Source of the DNA: Apostichopus japonicus | Taxonomy: Eukaryota > Echinodermata > Holothuroidea > Aspidochirotida > Stichopodidae | Direction: 5' to 3' | Length of the DNA: 64,000 nt | Assembly (NCBI RefSeq): GCF_037975245.1 | Contig: NC_092572.1 | Coordinates: 29,001,989 to 29,065,988 of the forward strand | Part shown: positions 54,001 to 60,801 of the stretch, piece by piece | How positions within the stretch are numbered: position 1 is the first letter of the stretch | How the letters are laid out: each line of letters begins with the position of its first letter | Notes under the pieces: generated by a model | Seen by the model: only the letters and a program-made list of their open reading frames with translations | What the model was told of the DNA's origin: nothing | Databases searched by the model: none | Made by a program: the position numbers and the translations under genes

Positions 54001-57000
54001 TAAGTCCTAATCTGCCAGTTGTTTACATAACATATCTCTCTCTTTGCATTATTATCATAAGATTCTAATGTGGAAACGGCTCTTAGTGTACAAGCAGTGG
54101 TTGACAAAGAAGGTAGAATTCTAGAGATACCAGGGACTGGTGTTAGACTTGATATTCCTCCTGGTGCTATTGACGGAAAATGCTTGATCGAGATGAAAAT
54201 CATTCCAAACTATATTCAAGAAGAGTCTAAATCATCATTTACCAGTAACACAACAGTGGTAGTGGAACTGCTTCCAGATAACTTAAAGTTGCATCACCCT
54301 GCAAAGCTTACCCTGCCTCACTGTCTCAAGTTGAAGAACCCTGTTGAAGGCAAAGCTCTGGTATTCAGTAGTCACCATGCTCAAGGTACATCTTATCTTA
54401 TGTTATCGTAGGGAAACTTAAAAAGCAGAAAATCACATCCCACATGAACATTGGTGTCGTTTAATGGTATGTAGCGATTGACAACAAAGTGTATTTGGTG
54501 CTCACCTGTCATTGATTGAAATTAGTTGTCTTTGTTATTTTTCAAAGTCTTATTTATATGTATAACAGTCTTCATAGCATGGAATCTGTGGTACATACAG
54601 AACTGATCACAGCAAATGTACTTGTTGTCATGCCACCTTTTGAAGCCAGTGTGTACGACAGTCATCTGTCCACTTCATCAATGCTGATTCCTTTCAGGAC
54701 TGATCAGGATAAAACAGTTATCACATCATAAATGTTAATACTGTAACACTTTCCTCTTTGGGTAGCGCGGACAAGCCGGTTAAGGATTCTTGGCATTAGA
54801 TGTTTTATTTTAATTGGCCAGAGAGTGAAGACAAAACACAAAACTAATCCAAAGATGTAGCTGTACAGTTAACCCAGATATACTGAAACAAAACGTACAG
54901 TAATGTTGAGGGCGTATAACTAGAAACGTTGTACAATTTTGAGGTTACGTGGCCCTGTAGCCTACCATCAAGAGGGTGTCTACCAATGGCAACCAGAGTA
55001 TACTGTCCTGCCCCACCCAAGTAATACATTTTATATAAATCCCAACAATACATGGAAATACCACAGTTATACAAATGGTGTACTTTTTCTTAGAACTTAG
55101 CTTAAGACATATTACCCAAATAATACGGTTCTATTTCCCATCCTCCCAAAACAATTGTACTCCTTACAGAGATGAATGAGATCATATGATTATCCCTTGA
55201 AAATATCGCATGTGTTACTTTATTACATCACAATCCCAGGATAAGTCTTATACCACATGCTGATTCATAGAAGCAGCCAAAAAAGCCATAATCTGGTAAT
55301 AATATAAACTGGTCTACTTAATACCAAGAGAGATAATCCCCATATAATTCCAAACAGGATATCAACTACCACAATGGCTGCACACCGTCTACACAGAACT
55401 CCCCCATTGCTCCACAACTTAACATCAGGTTTGCAATACCTTTATAGCAAATAAGAATGTTGCAGTGATTCCCATCTTACTAGTTGGATGTGTTAATACT
55501 TCTTGGGAAAACTTACAGTGTGTTATATGCCATCTTGGCAAGTGTTACTTGAAAAGAAGACAGAAAAATTGATAGTACCAACCATATGATTCAGCAATTG
55601 TTTTATTTTGGTAGGGACTAAGCCAGTGTGGAGACCAAAACGTAATGCTTTGTATCAACTGAATGAAACAAACTGCGTAATCTGGGTTAAAAGCTTTTCA
55701 TGGGAGACATGTCGGATTGATGATAAAGATGTTGAATTTAAGAAGATCCAAGTATATGCTGCTTGTAGCCAGGATTCGCCTTCCAAGTATACACATATGG
55801 AACTTGGATACTATATTGACTTGCCAGGTAAAAAAGAGGTGAGTTACATTTAATAATTGCCATCATCAAAATGAACTTTGAGTTAATCGTTTTGTACAAT
55901 TGCAATCCATCCGTATTGGTTGAAGACTTTTGCACACCATTTCTGAGATCCACTCTCATTGGTTTTTAGTAAATTAATGAATGAAAGTTATGTTCCTAAG
56001 GACTGGAGATGTGTTAATATTACCCCCAATTTCAAGAAGGGTGATAAGTCTAAGCCCTGTAATTAAAGGCCCGTTAGTCTCACTAGTGCTGTTTGTAAGG
56101 TCATGGAAACTATTGTTAAAAAGTCTATGGTCAGTCACTTCAGTAGTCAGTCTTTGATCAGAGAGTCTCAACATGGCTTTTGTCAGAAAAGTTCTTGTCT
56201 TACTAATATTCTTGAGTTTATGGAAGATGTAACAAGCTCACTGAATAGGCAGAATTCTGTAAAAAATGTTGTGTTCCTGGATTTCCAAAAGACCTTTAAT
56301 AAAGTTCCCCCACGGCGTCTTTTACTTAGCTTGAAAAGTATGGGTGTCAATTGGAATTTATTGTCTTGGATCGAGAATTGGCTTGGTAATAGGAAACAGA
56401 GGGTGATAGTTAAAGGCTGTGTTTCCTCTTGAAAGGACGTTACTAGTGGGGTTCCACAAGGGTCTGTTTTGGGTCCCTTGTTTTTTTGTTGCCTATATAA
56501 ATGACATTAACGGAGATATTTGTGTACAGCTTAGAAGTTTGCTGATGACACCAAACTGTATTCTGAGGTCACTTCCAATAGGGATTCTGCATATTGGTAG
56601 TAGTAACCAAAAGTATACCTACAATCTTATTGGTGAGGAGTTACAGGAGGTCTTTGTTGAAAGAGACCTAGGTATCTACATTGGCTCATCTCTGCAACCT
56701 TCTAAACATTGTCTCAAAGCTGCTAAAAGAGGTAATAGGGTTTTAGGTATGATCAAAAGGAACTTCAGTTTTCTGAAAGAGGATAGTTGTTAGGCTTTAT
56801 AAACAGTTGGTCATTCCTCATCTGGAGTATGCTGTGCAGGCTTGGAACCCATATTTTGCTAAGGATAAGGAAGTACTCGCAAAGTTCCAGAGGAGGGCTA
56901 CTTGGATTATTAGTTCCTTAAAGGGTGTTCCTTATTATAGGCGGTTATTGCTGTTGAATCTCACCACACTGGAGCTTAGGAATTTACGTAGTGACTTGAT

Positions 57001-60000
57001 TCGGGTTTTCAAGAGTGTGTATGGTTTTGCCAGTTTATCCTTCACTGGCTTTTTCATGTTTGCTAATAGTAGTTGTACCAGAGATCATTGTCTTAAACTC
57101 CAAAAGTCACAAAGTAGGATTAATATTCGGCATAACTATTTCTAAGAGGGTCGTGAATAGGTGGAATGGTTTGCCTGATGAAAGAGTTGTACTTGCACAT
57201 AGTGTAAATGGCGTTAAGAATGTAATCGGGTCTGAGTGTTTGTGTCTTCAGTTTTTTCTCTCCTATAGGGTCCTTGATGTGTCCTTGAGTATCCCTCCTG
57301 ATCCCTTTTTTCTACTAAACTGAACTGAACTAAAATAATAATGTAGGGTGTTTAGCAGTATGACTTACCTTCAATACCCTATTTATTTATTTGTTGGTTT
57401 GTTTTCTGACATCTAACCGACCAAATTAAGATGTTTTATTGTAAATTTGTTATAGTAGGGCCATTTGCACTTTGGCTAACTAACCCTACCCTAAACCCGT
57501 TATACTTTTACAGGATAATGGTGATTACAATCTCGCTGTTTTTGCTTAGTGGTTTAGTTCTATCCTTCAACTATGTGATTCTATAAATGGTTTGACCAGA
57601 AAACCACCAGCAATAGAAATAATTTTACTTGTAAAGGTCAGGAGCCAAACTGCTTGAAGTTAGCAAAACATTTCATAGCTATGGGTATGCAATGAAGATT
57701 ACTGTATTAATTATGCTAAATGGGTGCAATGTTCTACGAATGTGTCTCAAAATAAACAATTGATGTTTCCTTTATTGCACTGTCGATTTTTTTCCAGTTT
57801 GGTAGATTCAAAGTGAGATTGAAACAAAACGGTTAGAACTTGAATTACCACACTTGCGTAGTTAGTACTTTCTTTTGATTTTCCTTCAAGATAATTGAGA
57901 AAAATAATTTGAGAGTCTTGCAAGAAAAACCGTTCGCATTTCTGAGAGAGGGACGATTACCTTTGAAGATATTACTGGAAAACATATGGCCAAAGTCTTG
58001 GAAATACAATCAAGAGACAAACCCAAAGGTAAGTAGGTTCTTCTCGAACAGTACAGGTTTAAGAATCCAATGTAGTGTTACTATGAGTTGATAACCATAA
58101 GCTTGTACGTAACTATTAAGAAATAAGAAGGGATCGCTGTAACATTTGTGGAATTTCCGTATCAGAAAAGTTGTTTTAGCACCTTAACTATTTTTTTTTC
58201 TTAAGCATACTTTCGTTCAGTGGAACTGTACAAGTGAAACTTTCAGTTATTCATCCAGCACATGTGCATACAAATTCATCCGCCACGTTCACATGCTTTT
58301 TAGCACAGCGATCTCACATTATTGCGATACTTCAATTCAGAGATTTGTAAAATTAGGACCTATTGAACTACGCGTTCGACTAGAATGTAGGAGATCTCCA
58401 TTGAACTTGCTGATATAGGAACATTTATATCAATTATTGTAGGATCAGTCACTTGTTAATCTGTATTTAAATGTTCGTACATATATCAAAATATCAAATT
58501 GGTTGTCAGTTTAATTTATATTTGGTTCCTTGCTGGAAGCAAAGGAACCTATGCAGTCAGGTTAGTGTGTGTGTGTGCGTCTGTGACACTTGCTTGGGTC
58601 GGCAATAATTCAACAATGAAGTGGTGGGTATTTTTAATACTTGCTATGTATTGTTATATAGTGAGACGGTGTACCGTTTCATTGTTGGCACAGAAAATAT
58701 GAATATTAATGAAGTTAGTGGGTTAAACGTTAACATCTTAACATTGCAATAAATCTGCAACGTTAAGTTGGATTGTAACCAAACTTGGGTGATGACATAT
58801 GCAACAATTTAATATTCTACTAAGCAGGAAACCACAGTGCCCGTTGTTTTCAATTCAACCATATTCATTGGTTTTGAGGAAGAGAAACGTACTTTAACGT
58901 TGTTTTAGAGCTTTGTCAGTCTTGGTATTGCATGCAACATGCAGAAGACAATTAAACATACACTTGGTAGAAAATGATCAATTTTCCTTTGCCGCAGGAA
59001 ATTCCATTCATGCAAGTAGAGCTCAATATAGAATTTTCGTGCCCGTTTGTCTTTGAGAAAGTTGGAGAAGAAGATTGTATCTTTTACTTTCAAGCTACTC
59101 AGAAAGAAAAAATTGAATTGATTGTCAAATACAAGGTTTGTAAATAGTTATGTAACCTACATTTATCCTGTTCCGATCCATTTCAGCATTCTGGTCATTT
59201 GACCATTCATATAACTTACCTAACTCTGGTCACCTTGAGGACAATTTGCATTAAACTTTCATGTCATTCTTGTGCAATTTACCCAACACATAAAAGTTTT
59301 CATCCAATGGAAGTTTGCACAATTGTTAGCATGGAGCTGTTTTAGCATTTGCCTGACATAAATCAATGTCTGAAATCATAAATAAGTTAATGAAATAATA
59401 TTACTCACGTCATACCACTGCCACACTTGAGTCTAACACTAAGTTCAAGTAGCGCCTTTAGCCTAAGCTTTAACCCTCAGTTAGTAATTTCGAAATATTA
59501 TTCCTACCCTATCCCCTTTTGCTGTGGCAGTTTTCCTTATGTATTTTCGAGTATGCTTCATTTATTTCAATGTAATGACAGTCCGTTAATCTTTACTTAC
59601 GTTCTTGATTTAGTTCCTGGATGTTTAATGGTGGACTTATCTGGAAATAGAGTGTCCCATATATGCATGTTTTCAGGAACTCATTGCTGTGGTAAAAGTT
59701 AGCTAGAGTGTTTCTATGATCTGCTAGATTTTGTGGGCATCTGGTTTTATCAGTGGTGCCATTTTAAAAAGTGTAAAGAAGTATAACCCTCATAAATTAG
59801 GTTTTAATGGTTACTGTTAATTCTAAGCGTACCAGACTATTTACACAAATTATTTTTTTTAGAGTTCTTTCATCCTGGATTTCAATATTTTGTAAATTAT
59901 CTTTCTATTGTGTGTGACTCATTTCAACATTCTTGATTGCAGGAAGTGTTGGCAGCATCCCACTCAGGCAGTTCTGCACAGTTAGTGGATGTCTTATCCT

Positions 60001-60801
60001 CAAAGAAAAGACGCTTACCTGAATCTATACCTACAGACACAGAAACCTCCATGGTAGTAAAATTCATGCTATTTATTATTTGAAAATATATTCCATAGAG
60101 AAATGTAAAGAAATATGTGGTATGAGATGCCTTAAAAACCTAACAAAATATGTTACACTGTTTATAAAAATGAGTATTAAATTTGGTCATACACTTTCTT
60201 CAAAATTTAGTAATGTTATCATAAACAAACTTAACTCATATCTCATTGCAGAGATTGGCAACATCCTTCTCAGACAGTTCTTCACTATCACCTATAACGG
60301 ATGTCCAACTTTCACAGCAGACAAGATTTAATGAATCTTCACAAGTAACAAATGACACTTTGAAGGTAAAGTTGGAGTAGTAACAATCTATTTTCTACTG
60401 CAGCTAGTTTATGAGATACATACATAATTGTGTATCAGGGCATATCAGTTTGTGTAACTTTTTTCTCATAAAATACTGAAAATACATGATACTCTGTTAC
60501 AAAATATGACTTTACACTGGGGCCTTAAATGGAGACTGATATATCTTGAAGTTATACTTGTTTGTTACAGGATTTGTCAGGAAAAATTTCAAAAGAATGG
60601 AAAGATGTAGGTAGAAATCTTGGACTAGATGACTCAAAGCTTAATAACCTTGAGAGAGATTATATCAACCAGGGACACAAAGAAATAGCTTATCAGATGC
60701 TGTTGACTTGGAAACAGAGAAGTGGAAGTCAAGCCACATACAGAGTACTGGGAGAGTCTTTAAAAGCAGCTGGACGCAGAGACCTACAAGAGAAGCTGTA
60801 A
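32309..60801 (+). CDS. Multi-exon NLR-like gene: propeller-DED-DED-NACHT-Death-ZU5-UPA-Death (5' end missing)
   Basis: Exons read from GT-AG borders: 32309-33088, 38811-39081, 39484-39783, 40814-43086, 43803-44005, 44959-45035, 45833-45894, 47094-47154, 47646-47710, 50584-50673, 52378-52636, 54062-54385, 55615-55838, 57891-58028, 58998-59135, 59943-60053, 60252-60365, 60571-60801. Every junction keeps phase and the sum is 5,721 nt, ending in TAA, with no internal stop. Approximate residues: propeller 1-260, DED1 261-350, DED2 351-450, NACHT 530-700, HD2 1060-1208, Death 1395-1470, ZU5 1485-1590, UPA 1617-1755, Death 1831-1906. The family role (known) is intracellular danger sensing, with NACHT oligomerisation and Death-fold signalling. 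No leucine-rich repeats, signal peptide or membrane segment were seen. No start ATG was found, so at least one 5' exon lies upstream. Small exons 5-10 are the weakest; two adjacent genes (propeller to NACHT, and Death to Death) remain possible. Confidence 0.82.
33421..34075. repeat. Direct and inverted repeat cluster in the first visible intron
   Basis: 33421-33565 and 33638-33773 are direct copies (ATCTCCTAAGAGCACACTTA, then CCTCTCATTGCAACAC and ACATACAGTACAGG). 33917-33965 is an inverted copy of 33620-33670 (GGGCTCG...CTAAGAGCACAC). The arrangement resembles a foldback element. Confidence 0.8.
35100..35930. repeat. AGGTCA-rich tandem repeat in the first visible intron
   Basis: Roughly 285-bp steps marked by GCATGTGGCTTCCC (35127, 35410) and a relative near 35685. 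Each step has two AGGTCA-type blocks and AATATCTC words. A perfect AGGTCAAAGGTCA is at 35175-35187. Confidence 0.7.
37733..38313. mobile_element. About 580-bp element with 29-bp terminal inverted repeats
   Basis: Left TTTACACTAGATCCTGATCA and right TGATCAGGATCTAGTGTAAA are exact inverses, with GTGC/GCAC just outside. The GATCAGGATCT word recurs internally. I could not find a convincing target duplication. A TG repeat with a G run (38021-38048) lies inside. No transposase. Confidence 0.78.
38811..39081 (+). CDS. Exon encoding first Death Effector Domain
   Basis: About 90 residues bounded by TTCCATAG| and GAG|GTAGGC. The sequence has the six-helix DED pattern, best seen in the ALEERGYIHPSNVNRL segment, matching the DED signature of a Leu-rich helix, Arg-Gly, then Asn-Val and a Leu helix. 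DEDs recruit FADD/caspase-8 type partners by homotypic contacts (known). It enters in phase 0 from the propeller exon and leaves in phase 1 into the second DED. The intron in front is 5.7 kb and full of repeats, so the link to the propeller rests on phase and spacing only. Confidence 0.78.
39484..39783 (+). CDS. Exon encoding second Death Effector Domain-like fold
   Basis: One hundred codons after the acceptor CATTTCAG. The residues YDRFLAGLSAHLTF and the DEMGIINPSDVSKLETPL stretch repeat the layout of the first DED, including the Gly-Ile-Ile and Asp-Val-Ser-Leu positions. It is more diverged than the first DED. Tandem DEDs occur in caspase-8, FLIP and some invertebrate NLR-like proteins (known). 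The exon enters and leaves in phase 1 (GATGAAG|GTATTG), so it is a symmetrical exon that could be skipped without a frameshift. Confidence 0.7.
40814..43086 (+). CDS. Large exon encoding NACHT NTPase, winged-helix/HD2 region and an internal repeat
   Basis: A 2,273-nt exon, 758 codons. The Walker A motif GQPGSGKT lies at 41062-41085 (about residues 534-541). The Walker B block YLILDGFEEY is at 41281-41310, and the sensor-1-like block IVIITARTDY follows near 41385. After the NTPase comes a long acidic Ser/Glu-rich linker (about 41690-42030), a short winged-helix-like piece ending in LLVVEEG, a second low-complexity insertion with a 45-residue tandem repeat (42199-42570), then the HD2-type helix FLHKLIQEWFAAKYLA at about 42667. 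The inserted linkers make this NACHT module longer than usual. Its role is ATP-dependent oligomerisation (known for the family). The open frame begins earlier, but the acceptor TTTTAAAG|AC at 40813/40814 gives the correct phase with the DED exon. Confidence 0.9.
42199..42570 (+). repeat. In-frame 135-bp tandem repeat, about 2.75 copies
   Basis: Copies start at 42199, 42334 and 42469, each beginning with codons for PQTDSISD and containing SEIKRGL then DPD.LES. The third copy stops after about 34 codons. Copies differ by only a few residues, so the expansion is recent. The unit is Ser/Asp-rich, likely disordered, and sits between the winged-helix piece and the HD2 helix of the NACHT module. Confidence 0.95.
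43803..45894 (+). CDS. Three small exons extending the post-NACHT region
   Basis: Exons 43803-44005, 44959-45035 and 45833-45894 join in matching phases (0 to 2, 2 to 1, 1 to 0). The first has helical character (IKCLKLSDVVEKVTEKALIL, then NRWDLKLIEQDYEDIIKFII). The others add LLFPSPPVAVKDEKYLNN and EWIIGANLIHTLNV. I recognise no known domain; position suggests the tail of the NACHT-associated helical region, where vertebrate NLRs would begin leucine-rich repeats. No LRR pattern is present. The last acceptor lies in the second of two tandem copies of a 115-bp segment. Confidence 0.6.
45613..45842. repeat. 115-bp tandem duplication carrying a 3' splice site
   Basis: Copy 1 is 45613-45727 and copy 2 is 45728-45842, nearly identical. 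Both include the T-rich tract, the TTCAG acceptor and the first ten exon bases (TTGAATGGAT). Only copy 2 leads into an open exon. Splicing to copy 1 would read Val-Glu-Trp-Ile then TAA. Confidence 0.95.
47094..50673 (+). CDS. Three short linker exons before the first Death domain
   Basis: Exons 47094-47154, 47646-47710 and 50584-50673 follow in phases 0 to 1, 1 to 0 and 0 to 0. All have good GT donors (CTCTG|GTGAGT, GGAAAG|GTAAGT, TTGCAG|GTAAGT). They encode a hydrophilic, Ser/Lys/Glu-rich linker such as ETNKTVEQQVDRRNDIPSKG. The third ends SEVANETLQ directly before the Death exon, closely echoing SSQVTNDTLK before the second Death exon, which supports both as real exons of a duplicated module. 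Confidence 0.62.
47711..54061 (+). other. Introns around the first Death domain exon
   Basis: Apart from exons 50584-50673 and 52378-52636 this stretch shows no domain-bearing exon. 47711-50583 includes a G-rich patch near 49110-49170 and a possible dispersed repeat copy near 49380-49690. 50674-52377 and 52637-54061 are AT-rich with nothing recognisable. Open frames here are short and cross no plausible splice pairs in the right phase. Confidence 0.5.
52378..52636 (+). CDS. Exon encoding internal Death domain
   Basis: The exon begins after TTTGAAG with codons for DLSENLFKEWRDVGRNL and continues through LDERELDNIEADN, MLLLWKRKHG and LRDALKAANRNDL. This is the canonical Death-domain pattern: the W-x-x-V/L-G-R-x-L helix, then the Glu-x-Asp turn, then the L-L-x-W helix and the final L-x-x-A-L-x-x-x-x-R-x-D-L helix. 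The fold mediates homotypic signalling contacts (known). It ends GTAG|GTAAGT in phase 1, matching the ZU5 exon. It is about half identical to the C-terminal Death domain of the same gene. Confidence 0.92.
54062..54385 (+). CDS. Exon encoding ZU5 domain
   Basis: 108 codons. The segment AVVDKEGRILEIPGTGVRLD followed by IPPGAI is a textbook ZU5 opening (Gly-Gly-x-Leu, Gly-Val-x-x-x-Ile-Pro-Pro-Gly-Ala-Ile). Later strands read VVVELLPDNLKLHHPAKLTL, then PHCLKL, and the exon ends KALVFSSHHAQG. ZU5 occurs in ankyrins, UNC5, PIDD1 and, as half of FIIND, in NLRP1 and CARD8 (known). The His pair at 54373-54378 is a candidate for the catalytic histidine of FIIND-type self-cleavage. Both flanking phases are 1. 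The next intron (54386-55614) separates these His codons from the presumed scissile site. Confidence 0.9.
55615..55838 (+). CDS. Exon encoding end of ZU5 with Ser-Phe-Ser site and start of UPA
   Basis: The exon runs from the GTAG acceptor to AAAGAG|GTGAGT. Codons 55692-55700 encode Ser-Phe-Ser in the context CVIWVKSFSWETCRI. By position after the LPH strand and the His pair this matches the Phe|Ser scissile bond of FIIND and PIDD1 proteins (known there, inferred here). The rest, KKIQVYAACSQDSPSKYTHM followed by ELGYYIDL, begins a UPA domain. An alternative donor at 55827 (CCAG|GTAAAA) would leave phase 1 and would not fit the following phase-0 exon, so the later donor is preferred. Confidence 0.85.
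55969..57335 (+). mobile_element. Decayed non-LTR retrotransposon reverse transcriptase (CR1/jockey-like)
   Basis: Pieces of an RT domain appear in order across frames: a NITPNFKKGDKSK segment, SLTSAVCKVMETIV, QHGFCQKSSCLTNILEF, VFLDFQKTFNKVP, then GVPQGSVLGPL, the Phe-Ala-Asp-Asp catalytic box (56538-56549) and a C-terminal PHLEYAVQAWNPYF region. Stops (after KPCN near 56063 and at 56430) and at least two frameshifts break it, so it is inactive. The 3' end shows a short ACTGA repeat, common at tails of such elements. It sits inside the intron between UPA exons, in the same orientation as the gene. Only the 3' half is present, as usual for 5'-truncated insertions. Confidence 0.88.
57891..58028 (+). 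CDS. Exon encoding central UPA domain
   Basis: Forty-six codons in phase 0 between TTCAAG| and CCAAAG|GTAAGT. The residues IIEKNNLRVLQEKPFAFLRE and LPLKILLENIWPKSWKY fit the UPA pattern, where a strand ending in Leu-x-x-x-Trp-Pro is followed by a short basic/aromatic turn. It follows a 2-kb intron that contains a decayed retrotransposon. The UPA domain holds ZU5 and passes signals to the attached Death-fold domain (known for PIDD1 and NLRP1). Confidence 0.8.
58520..58790 (+). repeat. Dispersed repeat, copy within the intron before the last UPA exon
   Basis: Shares TTGGxTCCTTGCTG, AAGGAACCT, GTAGTCAGGTT-like, TGTGTGTG, GACACTT and ATGAATATTAATGAxGT with 62258-62520, over about 250 bases. An unnamed interspersed repeat. 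Confidence 0.65.
58998..59135 (+). CDS. Exon encoding C-terminal UPA domain
   Basis: Forty-six codons between CCGCAG| and TACAAG|GTTTGT, phase 0 at both ends. Reads IPFMQVELNIEFSCPFVFEK, then CIFYFQATQKEKIELIVKYK, a beta-rich stretch expected for the last UPA strands. It has the same length and phase as the preceding exon, so the pair is a symmetrical unit. The donor GTTTGT is weaker than its neighbours. Confidence 0.78.
59943..60365 (+). CDS. Two linker exons between UPA and the last Death domain
   Basis: Exons 59943-60053 (37 codons) and 60252-60365 (38 codons), both phase 0. They start EVLAASHSGSSAQLVDVLSS and RLATSFSDSSSLSPITDVQL. The two exons resemble each other (LAxSxSxSSxxxxxxDV), so one probably arose by duplication of the other. 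They form a Ser-rich, likely flexible hinge before the Death domain. Because each is a whole number of codons, skipping either would shorten the hinge without a frameshift. Confidence 0.75.
60571..60801 (+). CDS. Terminal exon encoding C-terminal Death domain
   Basis: The exon starts after TTGTTACAG with DLSGKISKEWKDVGRNLGLD and runs to RRDLQEKL followed by TAA at 60799-60801. It keeps the Trp-x-x-Val-Gly-Arg-x-Leu helix, the Leu-x-x-Leu-Glu-x-Asp turn and the Leu-Leu-x-Trp-Lys helix. In an NLRP1-type layout this is the effector domain that would be released with UPA. A possible donor (AAG|GTAAAT) nine bases past the stop could allow a spliced 3' UTR. Confidence 0.92.
   Translation, partial: DLSGKISKEWKDVGRNLGLDDSKLNNLERDYINQGHKEIAYQMLLTWKQRSGSQATYRVLGESLKAAGRRDLQEKL

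Noticed and set aside
56103-57145. Intact reverse transcriptase gene
   Set aside because: Stops and frameshifts split the domain into at least three frames, so it is a dead fragment.
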